From: an uncultured Eubacterium sp.
GTDB lineage: Bacteria > Bacillota > Clostridia > Lachnospirales > Lachnospiraceae
Direction of reading: 5' to 3'
Length of the DNA stretch: 25,675 nucleotides
Assembly: GCA_934316845.1 (NCBI GenBank)
Contig: CAKRDZ010000038.1
Coordinates: forward strand, 1-25,675
Part shown: positions 8,393 to 16,242 of the stretch, piece after piece
Position numbering within the stretch: the stretch's first letter is position 1
Layout of the letters: each line of letters opens with the position of its first letter
Translations under genes and position numbers: made by a program
Notes under the pieces: generated by a model
The model's input: the letters and a program-made list of their open reading frames with translations, nothing else
Database searches by the model: none
What the model was told of the DNA's origin: nothing

Positions 8393-9514
8393 TTACAATA
8401 CATAACGGGCATTCGTCTCCAGCACAATCTTGATGTCTTCCGGATCCCCTACATAATTGGAATTTGCACGGATCGTATCATGACTCTCCACGATACAATT
8501 CTCAATATACGTATTGTCTCCGATATAAACATCGTTCAATATGATCGAATTGCGAATCACCGTATTGTTTCCTACATATACTTCCTTAAATAAGATAGAA
8601 TCGGATACTTCGCCGTTAATAATACATCCGCTCGAAACCAAACTGTTTTTCACTTTGGATCCGGCATTGTATTTGGCCGGCGGCAGATCCTCTATCTTAG
8701 AGGCAATTGTCGGATATTGTGCGAAGAAATAATCGCGGATATCACGGTTCAGGAAATCCATATTTGTCTTAAAATAGGAATCCACTGTCGTAATATTGCT
8801 CCAGTAGGAATTCATCTGGTACGCATAAATCTTCTTCAAGCCACGGTAACGCACAAAAATATCTTTTACCAAATCAAAACATCCTTCGCTTCCCGCACGC
8901 TCTATCATCTCAATCAATTGTCTTCTACGAACTACATAAATACCTGTGGACACCGTTGTCTTTGACGTCACGATCGGTTTTTCCTCAAATTCCGTCACAA
9001 GTCCCGATTCATCCACAGAGACAACACCAAAACGACTTGGGTCATCCCTCTCCCCGAGATCCTTTGTCACAATTGTGATGTCTGCATTTTTCTGTACATG
9101 ATACTCCAGCACTTTGTTTAAGTCAAGTTTATACACGCAGTCTCCGGAAGCGATTACAACATATGGTTCATGACTTGCTTTCAAAAAATCAATGTTCTGC
9201 GCGATCGCATCCGCCGTTCCACGATACCAGTAACTGTTATCCTGGGTCTGCGTCGGAGTAAATACAAACAATCCCCCTTGTTTACGTCCAAAATCCCACC
9301 ATTTTGAAGAATTCAAATGCTGGTTGAGTGATTTTGAATTATATTGTGTAAAAACCGCCACTTTACTGATGTGGGAATTTGCCATACTGCTCAGTGCAAA
9401 ATCAATACTGCGATAACCCCCTGCAATTGGCATCGCGGATGTTGCTCTTTTCTTGGTCAGATCCCGCATCCGTGGGCTTTCACCACCTGCTAAAATAATT
9501 CCGATTGCTCTCAT
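8393..9514 (-). CDS. glgD: Glycogen biosynthesis protein GlgD (ADP-glucose pyrophosphorylase partner subunit)
   Basis: GlgD is the GlgC-like partner subunit found in Firmicutes, where the GlgC/GlgD heteromer makes ADP-glucose from glucose-1-phosphate and ATP. It has 373 residues. The nucleotidyltransferase core starts MRAIGIILAGG. The loop that follows reads ESPRMRDLT instead of the GQGSRLG of the catalytic subunit, as expected for GlgD. WYRGTADAI and EFEEKP motifs and a C-terminal left-handed beta-helix with hexapeptide-like repeats (SDSILFKEVYVGNNTVIRNS region) are visible. The start overlaps the glgC stop by 4 nt (ATGA), so the two are translationally coupled. Confidence 0.95.
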   Translation of the reverse strand: MRAIGIILAGGESPRMRDLTKKRATSAMPIAGGYRSIDFALSSMANSHISKVAVFTQYNSKSLNQHLNSSKWWDFGRKQGGLFVFTPTQTQDNSYWYRGTADAIAQNIDFLKASHEPYVVIASGDCVYKLDLNKVLEYHVQKNADITIVTKDLGERDDPSRFGVVSVDESGLVTEFEEKPIVTSKTTVSTGIYVVRRRQLIEMIERAGSEGCFDLVKDIFVRYRGLKKIYAYQMNSYWSNITTVDSYFKTNMDFLNRDIRDYFFAQYPTIASKIEDLPPAKYNAGSKVKNSLVSSGCIINGEVSDSILFKEVYVGNNTVIRNSIILNDVYIGDNTYIENCIVESHDTIRANSNYVGDPEDIKIVLETNARYVL

Positions 9515-10788
9515 ATGATGTCACCTGCCTTTATCAAAGTTCCGCCGGCTTCCAGCGTATTGTTTGGATAATCCTCACTTGTTGTCACCCCTGATATGGC
9601 AGTATTTTTACCAATTGTCACTCCGTCCGGAATCACGGTGTCATCACCGACGGTTACCAGATTGAATGCATAGACATCCGGTTTTACCTGGTTTACAACG
9701 CCATCTTCGCCTTCGCCCAATACACAATTCGCTCCAATGGCTGTATTTTCTGCGACAATGGTTTTATTCAATACCGTATTCTTTCCAATATGCGTCGAAC
9801 TCATAACGATGGAATCACGAACCACCGCCCCCTCTTCAATCACCACATTGGAACCGATAACGGAATTATGCACCTCGCCATACACTTCACAGCCGTCTCC
9901 CATAATCGCCTTGTCAATAACAGCTGAATTTGCAATGTACTGTGGACGAAGCCACTCATTTTTTGTATAAATTTTCCAAAATTCTTCATACAGATTAAAT
10001 ACCGGGATCAGGTCGATCAGTTCCATATTCGACTCCCAATACGATCCCAATGTTCCTACATCTTTCCAATAGCCGTTAAACTCGTATGCAAAGATACGGT
10101 CACCTCTTTCATGGCAGTATGGTATGATGTGTTTACCAAAGTCACATCCCGGCTGGTCACGCAGTGTGATCAGTGCTTCGCGAAGCACCGGCCAGGAGAA
10201 AATATAAATTCCCATGGATGCCAGGTTGCTTTTTGGTTGTTCCGGTTTTTCCTGAAATTCCACAATCTGTTTGTTGTCATCTGTAACACAAACCCCAAAA
10301 CGGCTTGCCTCTTCCATCGGAACAGGAATTGTCGCCAGTGTTACATCTGCATTGTTTGATTTGTGAAAATCCAACATTACTTGATAATCCATTTTGTAAA
10401 TGTGATCGCCGCCAAGAATCAGAACGTAGTCCGGATTATACTGCTCCATATACTTTAAGTTCTGAAAAATCGCATTGGCTGTACCTGTGTACCATTCACT
10501 ACTTGTACTTTTTTCATACGGTGGTAAAATTGATATGCCTCCGACATTTCTGTCAAGATCCCACGGAATACCGATTCCGATATGCGTATTCAGTTTCAAT
10601 GGCTGATATTGTGTAAGCACCCCAACAGTATCTACTCCGGAGTTAATACAGTTACTCAACGGAAAATCAATGATACGATACTTTCCCCCAAAAGCAACAG
10701 CAGGTTTTGCTACATTTGCCGTAAGTACTCCAAGTCGTGAACCCTGGCCTCCCGCCAGCAGCATAGCTATCATCTCTTTCTTGATCAT
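9511..10788 (-). CDS. glgC: Glucose-1-phosphate adenylyltransferase GlgC
   Basis: The enzyme catalyses ADP-glucose formation, the committed step of bacterial glycogen synthesis. It has 425 residues, typical for the family. Motifs: LAGGQGSRLG (11-20) with KPAVAFGGKYRIIDFPLSN behind it, WYTGTANAI, GGDHIYKMDY, EFQEKP and a C-terminal left-handed beta-helix. The start ATG 10788 is favoured because a GGGGGTGA site lies close upstream and the protein then begins MIKKEMIAMLLAGG. The frame extends to 10860, but that would include the mapped promoter leader. It is the first gene of the leftward block. Confidence 0.97.
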   Translation of the reverse strand: MIKKEMIAMLLAGGQGSRLGVLTANVAKPAVAFGGKYRIIDFPLSNCINSGVDTVGVLTQYQPLKLNTHIGIGIPWDLDRNVGGISILPPYEKSTSSEWYTGTANAIFQNLKYMEQYNPDYVLILGGDHIYKMDYQVMLDFHKSNNADVTLATIPVPMEEASRFGVCVTDDNKQIVEFQEKPEQPKSNLASMGIYIFSWPVLREALITLRDQPGCDFGKHIIPYCHERGDRIFAYEFNGYWKDVGTLGSYWESNMELIDLIPVFNLYEEFWKIYTKNEWLRPQYIANSAVIDKAIMGDGCEVYGEVHNSVIGSNVVIEEGAVVRDSIVMSSTHIGKNTVLNKTIVAENTAIGANCVLGEGEDGVVNQVKPDVYAFNLVTVGDDTVIPDGVTIGKNTAISGVTTSEDYPNNTLEAGGTLIKAGDII

Positions 10789-10798
10789 CAGATCACCC

Positions 10799-10839
10799 CC
10801 TGTTGTAATTATGCCTGTCAAATCGTGATTTTTAACAGG
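10799..10839 (-). promoter_or_regulatory. Structured leader of glgC with two competing pairings
   Basis: In the minus-strand leader, CCTGTTAAA (10831-10839) can pair with TTTGACAGG (10814-10822; 9 bp with one G-U pair). The same CCTGTT can instead pair with AACAGG (10799-10804), which touches the glgC ribosome binding site (10793-10800). The two helices exclude each other. No ligand or protein can be named. Confidence 0.4.
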
Positions 10840-10858
10840 TCTCGTGAAACATAAACAC

Positions 10859-10887
10859 ATTATAACATATATAAAGTAAAATGTGAA
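10859..10887 (-). promoter_or_regulatory. Sigma-A-type promoter of glgC-glgD
   Basis: On the minus strand, TTCACA (10882-10887) and TATAAT (10859-10864) are separated by 17 bp. The predicted start is near 10852, giving a leader of about 64 nt before ATG 10788. Confidence 0.75.
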
Positions 10888-10906
10888 TACTTTTCACAAA
10901 TATTTT

Positions 10907-10935
10907 TTGTAAAATTTATTTTTTTTGTGTAAAAT
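10907..10935 (+). promoter_or_regulatory. Possible promoter of murC
   Basis: TTGTAA (10907-10912) and TAAAAT (10930-10935) are 17 bp apart in a very AT-rich stretch, back to back with the glgC promoter. It would give a leader of about 140 nt containing a small palindrome (TGCAGCT at 11020-11026 with AGCTGCA at 11050-11056). The AT-richness makes chance matches likely. Confidence 0.4.
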
Positions 10936-11085
10936 GCACAATTTACCAATCCTGCCGTTTTCTTCTTGTTTTTTTCACCTCTTCGTTTTACAATAGATAT
11001 ATTAGATTGTAGTTATTTTTGCAGCTCCATCCAGACATCCGTTCTGAACAGCTGCATTAAATATAAGAAAAGGATGGTTATCAGA

Positions 11086-12468
11086 ATGTATAAAATCGAT
11101 TTTAGTCACCCGGGAAATGCGCATTTTATCGGTATCGGCGGTATCAGCATGAGTGGTTTTGCGGAACTTTTACACACGATGGGATTTACGATCACCGGTT
11201 CCGACCGGACTGCCTCTAAAATTACCAGACACCTTGAAACCCTTGGGATAAAAGTAATATATGAACAAGCAGCTGAAAATATAACACAGGACATTGACTT
11301 TGTCGTCTATACGGCAGCCATTTCCGAAGACAATCCGGAATTTGTACGCGCGAAAGAGCTGGGACTTCCGATGATGGAACGTGCTTCGATGGTCGGCCAG
11401 GTCATGAAAAATTATTCGACTGCCATCGCGGTATCCGGTACGCACGGAAAAACTTCGACGACTTCCATCACCTCACACATCCTTATGGAAGCAGGGATGG
11501 ATCCGACAATCTCGGTCGGCGGCATCCTGCCGGCAATCGGCGGAAATATCCGCGTCGGAAAATCGGATACTTTTATTACTGAAGCCTGCGAGTACACCAA
11601 CAGCTTTTTGAAATTTTTCCCTACGATCGGAATTATTTTAAATATAGAAGCAGAACACCTTGACTTCTTCCATGACCTTGCCAACGTAAGACACAGTTTC
11701 CGCCGTTTTGCGGAACTTATCCCGGCCAATGGAACATTGATCATCAATGCAGACATTAACAACTATAAAGAGATCACAGACGGGCTTGCCTGCCGTGTGC
11801 TGACGTACTCCTTAGACGATGCTTCTGCTGATTTTACGGCAGCGGACATTTCTTATGATGAGCTTGGCTGCGGCGAATTTACGGTTGTAAGATCCGGTGT
11901 ACCGGGTGCTCATTACAAATTGAACATCGTCGGAAAGCACAATATCTCCAATACGCTGGCTTCTCTTGCTCTGGCTTCTCTCTTTGAGATTCCGGCAGAG
12001 ACGATTCAGTCCGGCCTTTCCAAATACAAAGGAACGGAGCGCCGTTTTGAATATAAAGGAACGTTCCGGGGGGCAACGGTGATCGATGATTATGCACATC
12101 ATCCGACGGAGATCCGTGCCACACTGGCTTCTGCCAAAAATTATCCACATCGTTCACTGTATGTGGCCTTCCAGCCGCATACGTATTCGCGCACCAAAAA
12201 CTTTTTAGACGATTTTGCCGACGCTCTTTCGCTGGCAGACCACGTCGTACTGGCAGACATTTACGCCGCGCGTGAAAAAGATCCCGGCGACATCTCCTCG
12301 AAGGACATCGCTGACCGGCTGGAAAAACTTGGAACAGATGTGACGTATCTGGGAGATTTTGAGAGCATAAAAAACTTTTTGAAAAAAAATTTAATGCACG
12401 ATGACTTGTTAATAACTATGGGAGCCGGAAACATTGTAGAAGTCGGAGAAGACCTCGTCAAGTGCTAA
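11086..12468 (+). CDS. murC: UDP-N-acetylmuramate--L-alanine ligase
   Basis: MurC adds L-alanine to UDP-MurNAc in the cytoplasm, the first amino-acid step of peptidoglycan stem-peptide synthesis. The 460-residue length is normal. The Rossmann start HFIGIGGISMSGFAELL, the ATP loop SGTHGKTSTTS (about 117-127), EACEYTNSFL, IEAEHLDFF and the C-terminal DDYAHHPTEIRATL and FQPHTYSRT all fit MurC and not MurD/E/F. I chose ATG 11086 (MYKIDFSHPGN) with AAAAGG upstream. An in-frame ATG at 11074 sits directly on that site and is less likely. It is the first gene rightward of the divergent promoter region. Confidence 0.97.
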   Translation: MYKIDFSHPGNAHFIGIGGISMSGFAELLHTMGFTITGSDRTASKITRHLETLGIKVIYEQAAENITQDIDFVVYTAAISEDNPEFVRAKELGLPMMERASMVGQVMKNYSTAIAVSGTHGKTSTTSITSHILMEAGMDPTISVGGILPAIGGNIRVGKSDTFITEACEYTNSFLKFFPTIGIILNIEAEHLDFFHDLANVRHSFRRFAELIPANGTLIINADINNYKEITDGLACRVLTYSLDDASADFTAADISYDELGCGEFTVVRSGVPGAHYKLNIVGKHNISNTLASLALASLFEIPAETIQSGLSKYKGTERRFEYKGTFRGATVIDDYAHHPTEIRATLASAKNYPHRSLYVAFQPHTYSRTKNFLDDFADALSLADHVVLADIYAAREKDPGDISSKDIADRLEKLGTDVTYLGDFESIKNFLKKNLMHDDLLITMGAGNIVEVGEDLVKC

Positions 12469-12469
12469 C

Positions 12470-12670
12470 TTATCCACATTATCCACAGCCTTATCAACAT
12501 TGAGTAGAAAACAATGGCTGTGGATATTTTTTTCACTTTGTTTTTTTGTGAATAACTTTTTTTACCAGTTATTTTTTGCAAAACCCCGAAAATTGGTATG
12601 TGAACAATATTTTTTCTGTTGTCAAGAGATTTTTTCCACAAAGTTATCCACATTATCCACATTATCCACA
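12470..12670. promoter_or_regulatory. DnaA-box cluster (possible replication origin or DnaA-controlled regulatory region)
   Basis: Perfect TTATNCACA boxes lie at 12470-12478 and 12479-12487 (abutting), 12547-12555 (minus strand), and 12644-12652, 12653-12661 and 12662-12670 (three abutting). One-mismatch copies lie at 12491-12499 (TTATCAACA), 12519-12527 (minus, ATATCCACA), 12599-12607 (minus) and 12632-12640. The middle is rich in T and A. The cluster begins 1 bp after the murC stop and ends just before the promoter of the DnaD/DnaC-like genes. Established knowledge: DnaA binds TTATNCACA at oriC and at some promoters. Whether this is an origin cannot be decided from the window. Confidence 0.88.
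12480..12533 (+). terminator. Terminator of murC built from two inverted DnaA boxes
   Basis: TATCCACAGCC (12480-12490) is perfectly complementary to GGCTGTGGATA (12516-12526), which is followed by seven T residues. An inner CATTG/CAATG pairing can extend the fold across a bulge. The left arm is DnaA box 2 and the right arm is the inverted near-consensus box at 12519-12527. The loop is longer than usual, so efficiency is uncertain. Confidence 0.6.
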
Positions 12671-12679
12671 GGTCTTTTT

Positions 12680-12685
12680 CTACTA
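12680..12685 (+). promoter_or_regulatory. DnaA-trio-like CTACTA next to the last DnaA box
   Basis: CTACTA follows the last TTATCCACA by 9 bp (GGTCTTTTT) and is followed by an AT-rich stretch. In Bacillus subtilis oriC the unwinding element has repeated DnaA-trios (3'-GAT-5', read CTA on the other strand) beside DnaA boxes. Only two trios are clear here. Confidence 0.4.
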
Positions 12686-12707
12686 AAATGGTACATTTTT
12701 TTAGCTA

Positions 12708-12736
12708 TTTACAGATTGCAAATTTTATCATATAAT
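12708..12736 (+). promoter_or_regulatory. Sigma-A-type promoter of the DnaD/DnaC-like operon
   Basis: TTTACA (12708-12713) and TATAAT (12731-12736) are separated by exactly 17 bp. The start would be near 12743, where a leader hairpin begins. The last DnaA boxes end 37 bp upstream of the -35, so DnaA binding could affect this promoter. Confidence 0.75.
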
Positions 12737-12742
12737 GCAAGG

Positions 12743-12767
12743 TGTCCCATCGAAAAAGTATGGGACA
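12743..12767 (+). promoter_or_regulatory. Hairpin at the 5' end of the DnaD-gene leader
   Basis: TGTCCCAT (12743-12750) pairs perfectly with ATGGGACA (12760-12767) around a 9-nt loop, almost at the predicted 5' end of the mRNA. It may protect the transcript. As DNA it could also be an operator palindrome. Confidence 0.5.
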
Positions 12768-12797
12768 GTTACATCAAAAAGGGGGCAGAACAGACCG

Positions 12798-13928
12798 ATG
12801 AGTTTTTCACTGACAACGCAGTTTTCACAACAATATACTTACATACCAAATGCGTTTATCGATACTTATATGCCGGATGCAAACGGAAGTTTTGTAAAGG
12901 TTTATCTGTATCTTTTACGACAGATGGGAAGCGCGACCCCCGTTTTGACGATTGAAATGATGGCAGACATGCTTTCAAATACAGAAGCCGACATTCTTCG
13001 CGCCCTGCGCTACTGGAAAAAGCAGGGGCTTTTGGACATTGAAGAAAAAGACGGCGAGATCACGCACCTGTGCCTTTTGCCTTTGGAACCTTCTGCTCCG
13101 GAAACCGCAGCCACGGTTGAATCTGCGCCAAAACTTCCGGCACAGACACCTGCAGCTGCCATTGCAATTGCGCCCGAAAAGCCAAAGACCGCTCCGGCCA
13201 GACCGGCGAACCCGGCACCTGCCGGCAGTGATGCCGCACCGATACGTGAACTTCCGCCGCGCCAGAATTACACGCCGCTTATGGCAGAAGCACTGAAAAA
13301 AGACCTTGAGATCAGTTCCTGCCTGAATTCCGTGGAAACGCTTTTGGGAACTACCATGTCGGATGCACACATGCAGCTGATCCTGTATCTGATGTCCGAT
13401 CTTGGCTTTTCGCGTGATCTGATCCTTACTTTATATGAAACTGCTCTGGCAAGGGACAAGCGCAGTTCACGTTATATTGAAGCGATTGCTCTGGACTGGG
13501 CAAAAAAAGGAATCCGCACTCCGCAGGAAGCGCGGGACGAAACCAATCAGTTTCATGGCACTTACAAAGTTGTCGCAACGGCTCTCGGCATCAAGCGTCC
13601 GCTTGCTCCGGCAGAGCGCGCAGTCATTGACCGTTTTGCTGAATTTCACTTTACGGATGACATCCTCGCAGAGGCCTGTAACCGTACCGTACTGCAGTCC
13701 GGGGACACCAACCTCAATTATACCGCCAGCATCCTTGCAGACTGGCACAAAAAAGGCGTAAAGACGCTTGAAGACATCAAAAAATGCGACAAGTCCTTCC
13801 ATCAGAAGAAACAGGCGGCAGGGAAGAAAAAAGACGCCGGTAAAAAGAACCAGTTTCAAAATTTTCCACAGAGAGAATACAGCCGGTCCGATTATGACAA
13901 TTTGGAAAAACAGTTATTGCAGCCATAA
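12798..13928 (+). CDS. DnaD-domain primosome protein with tandem C-terminal domains
   Basis: This is a replication-initiation (primosome) protein of the Firmicutes DnaD/DnaB type, which helps load the replicative helicase. It has 376 residues. The N-terminal winged-helix-like part (about 5-95) is followed by an Ala/Pro-rich linker (about 98-150). Two copies of the DnaB_2/DnaD C-terminal module follow: one ending YIEAIALDWAKKGIRTPQEA (226-245) and one ending NYTASILADWHKKGVKTLEDI (307-327). A Lys-rich tail comes next. The start ATG 12798 gives MSFSLTTQF; AAGGGGG lies about 10-13 nt upstream. The frame runs back to 12735, but that would place the start inside the promoter. The gene is 15 nt from the next ATPase gene, a typical loader partner. 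Confidence 0.9.
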   Translation: MSFSLTTQFSQQYTYIPNAFIDTYMPDANGSFVKVYLYLLRQMGSATPVLTIEMMADMLSNTEADILRALRYWKKQGLLDIEEKDGEITHLCLLPLEPSAPETAATVESAPKLPAQTPAAAIAIAPEKPKTAPARPANPAPAGSDAAPIRELPPRQNYTPLMAEALKKDLEISSCLNSVETLLGTTMSDAHMQLILYLMSDLGFSRDLILTLYETALARDKRSSRYIEAIALDWAKKGIRTPQEARDETNQFHGTYKVVATALGIKRPLAPAERAVIDRFAEFHFTDDILAEACNRTVLQSGDTNLNYTASILADWHKKGVKTLEDIKKCDKSFHQKKQAAGKKKDAGKKNQFQNFPQREYSRSDYDNLEKQLLQP

Positions 13929-13943
13929 AGAAAAGGGGAAATT

Positions 13944-14945
13944 ATGCAGTTATTAAATGAGCAATTCAGTTTTTTATACTCCGATTATGATAAAACACAA
14001 TTGAAAAACAACCGCATTCATCTGATGCGGCAGAAAGAGATCCGCGAAAAGATCCCGGCATACCGCCAATTAGAAGATCAAATGCGGGAAACGTCTGTGT
14101 TGGCTGCACGCGCTGCGTTAGAGGGTTCTCACGGAAGTATGCGGGAACTTACCAAAAAGACAGAGCAGATCTCCAGAGAGAAAAAGGAACTGCTTACGCA
14201 GTACGGCTATCCGGAAAATTATCTGGAGCCGGTCTACACCTGCCCCGACTGCCACGATACCGGCTACATCGGCGACAGAAAATGCCACTGCTTTCAAAAA
14301 CGGATTGTCGAATACCTTTATGAACAATCCAATTTAAAAGAAATACTTGATATTGAAAATTTTTCTCATTTTGATATTACCTATTATCCGGATGATTATA
14401 TTGAGGAAAGTACCGGTCTTACCCCTCGTGACAACATCCGGCGCATCCTTATGACCGCGCACGATTTTTGCGATAATTTCGGGGATTGCGGGCAAAATCT
14501 CCTGCTGTACGGCAACACCGGTGTCGGAAAAACCTTTTTGACACACTGCATCGCAAAAGAACTTTTATCGCAATCTTATACGGTTGTGTACTTGACTTCT
14601 ATCGGTCTTTTTGATATTTTAGAGAAGAACAAGTTTGACCGTGAGTTAAGTTCGCTCGAAAAAAGCACCACGGTTTCTTATATCATGAACTGTGACCTGC
14701 TTATCCTGGACGATCTGGGGACGGAACTGACCAACAGTTTTACCACTTCGCAGTTATATCAGGTGATCGACAGCAGACTGGTTCATAAAAAGTCGACCAT
14801 CATCTCTACGAATCTTTCGTTTGATGATCTGAGAGAACAATACAGTGAACGCATCTTCTCGCGCCTTACAAGCGGCTACACGCTACTTAAAGTAACCGGC
14901 GAAGACATTCGCCTTAAAAAAGTCATCGAAGCCAGACAGCAATAA
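13944..14945 (+). CDS. DnaC/DnaI-like helicase-loader AAA+ ATPase
   Basis: The probable role is loading the replicative DNA helicase, together with the DnaD-like protein encoded 15 nt upstream. The 333-residue protein has a coiled N-terminal region (about 10-90), a zinc-binding-like cluster CPDC...CHC (Cys100, 103, 114, 116), Walker A GNTGVGKT (190-197), Walker B LLILDDLG (252-259), a sensor-1 STN (288-290) and an Arg in the IFSRLTS segment near 307. The Cys cluster plus C-terminal AAA+ domain matches DnaI/DnaC loaders. IstB-type transposition ATPases are related, but no transposase is adjacent. ATG 13944 has AAAAGGGGAAA just upstream. Confidence 0.92.
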   Translation: MQLLNEQFSFLYSDYDKTQLKNNRIHLMRQKEIREKIPAYRQLEDQMRETSVLAARAALEGSHGSMRELTKKTEQISREKKELLTQYGYPENYLEPVYTCPDCHDTGYIGDRKCHCFQKRIVEYLYEQSNLKEILDIENFSHFDITYYPDDYIEESTGLTPRDNIRRILMTAHDFCDNFGDCGQNLLLYGNTGVGKTFLTHCIAKELLSQSYTVVYLTSIGLFDILEKNKFDRELSSLEKSTTVSYIMNCDLLILDDLGTELTNSFTTSQLYQVIDSRLVHKKSTIISTNLSFDDLREQYSERIFSRLTSGYTLLKVTGEDIRLKKVIEARQQ

Positions 14946-15004
14946 TCTGCCGGCTTTAGATATATAACATTAACCAATCACAATTATTTTTGGAGGAGAC
15001 AGTA

Positions 15005-16171
15005 ATGAGTCAAGACAATTTTGCAGACATTATCCCTTACGGAGATCTGGGCATCATCGCCCTGGAAAGCAGCCGCGCTATCGGAGAAAAGGTAGACAAT
15101 TATGTAGCATCATGGAGAAATGAAAGCCGCAACGACGAAGAATCCATTCACTTTACAAGTTATAAGAAGGATTCTTATCTGATCGACGCCGTTTGCCCGC
15201 GCTTTGGTTCCGGCGAATCCAAAGGTCTCTTAAATGAATCCGTCCGTGGTAAAGATTTGTACATTTTATTGGATGTATGTAATCACAGCCTCACTTACAA
15301 GGTTTGTGGACAAGTCAACCACATGTCACCTGACGATCATTATCAGGATCTGAAACGTATCATCGCTGCAGTCAGCGGAAAAGCCAGACGAATCACTGTT
15401 ATCATGCCATTTTTATACGAAGGACGCCAGCATAAGCGCAGCTCCCGTGAATCTCTCGACTGTGCTCTGGCACTTCAGGAATTGACGAACATGGGCGTAG
15501 AAAGCATCATCACCTTTGACGCACACGACCCTCGTGTCCAGAACGCCATTCCTCTTAACACATTTGAAACGATCCAGCCGACGTACCAGTTTATCAAAGC
15601 AATGCTGAAAAACGTTCCGGATATCCAGATGAATCCAAAGAATCTGATGATCATCAGCCCGGATGAAGGTGCTACCGGCCGTGCGATCTACTTTGCCGGT
15701 GTTGCCGGAGTGGATATGGGTATGTTCTACAAACGCCGCGACTACACGAAGATCGTAGAAGGCCGCAACCCGATCGTCGCTCACGAGTTCCTCGGTGCTG
15801 ACGTAGAGGGAAAAGACGTAGTCATCATCGACGATATGATCTCTTCCGGAGAAAGTATGATCGACGTTGCTACCGAATTGAAGCGCCGCAAAGCAAACCG
15901 TATCTTTGTCGCTGCAACCTTTGGTCTTTTCACAAACGGCTTGGAAAAATTTGACAAGGCATTTGAAAGCGGACTTATCTACCGCGTAATGACAACAAAC
16001 CTTGTCTACCAGCCGGCAGAACTTCTTTCGAAAGAATACTACATCAACGTTGATATGAGCAAATACATCGCTCTGCTCATCAACACATTGAATCACGATG
16101 CTTCCATCGCAAACCTGTTAGATCCATCCGAAAGAATTCAGAAGATTTTGAAAAAATATGGTCAGCAGTAG
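15005..16171 (+). CDS. prs: Ribose-phosphate pyrophosphokinase (long variant)
   Basis: The enzyme makes PRPP from ribose-5-phosphate and ATP for nucleotide, NAD, His and Trp synthesis. At 388 residues it is longer than the usual ~315. Family landmarks are present in altered form: SVRGKDLYILLD (79-90), MPFLYEGRQHKRSSRES (134-150; usually PYxxxxRQD), FDAHD (171-175), SPDEGA (218-223), KRRDY (243-247) and the PRPP loop VVIIDDMISSGESM (272-285; usually DDMIDTxGT). The first ~60 residues are unlike classical Prs. ATG 15005 has GGAGG 8 nt upstream. The nicotinamidase-like gene downstream fits, because NAD salvage consumes PRPP. Confidence 0.92.
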   Translation: MSQDNFADIIPYGDLGIIALESSRAIGEKVDNYVASWRNESRNDEESIHFTSYKKDSYLIDAVCPRFGSGESKGLLNESVRGKDLYILLDVCNHSLTYKVCGQVNHMSPDDHYQDLKRIIAAVSGKARRITVIMPFLYEGRQHKRSSRESLDCALALQELTNMGVESIITFDAHDPRVQNAIPLNTFETIQPTYQFIKAMLKNVPDIQMNPKNLMIISPDEGATGRAIYFAGVAGVDMGMFYKRRDYTKIVEGRNPIVAHEFLGADVEGKDVVIIDDMISSGESMIDVATELKRRKANRIFVAATFGLFTNGLEKFDKAFESGLIYRVMTTNLVYQPAELLSKEYYINVDMSKYIALLINTLNHDASIANLLDPSERIQKILKKYGQQ

Positions 16172-16188
16172 TTGCTGAGAAGATATAG

Positions 16189-16223
16189 AACGCGTCAAAT
16201 GGCACCAGGCTGTTTGGCGCGTT
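16189..16223 (+). repeat. Hairpin between prs and the hydrolase gene
   Basis: AACGCGTCAAA (16189-16199) pairs with TTTGGCGCGTT (16213-16223), 11 bp with one G-U pair, around a 13-nt loop. No T-run follows; instead TGCAAAAAGGAGG leads into the next gene's ribosome binding site. It may be an mRNA processing or stability element or a weak terminator. Confidence 0.6.
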
Positions 16224-16242
16224 TGCAAAAAGGAGGATTCTT

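Noticed and set aside
10987..11015. Second murC promoter (TTTACA with a 17-bp spaced TAGTTA)
   Set aside because: The -10 matches the consensus in only two of six positions.
13944..14945. IstB-type transposition ATPase
   Set aside because: The Cys cluster, the DnaD-like partner upstream and the absence of an IstA transposase favour a helicase loader.
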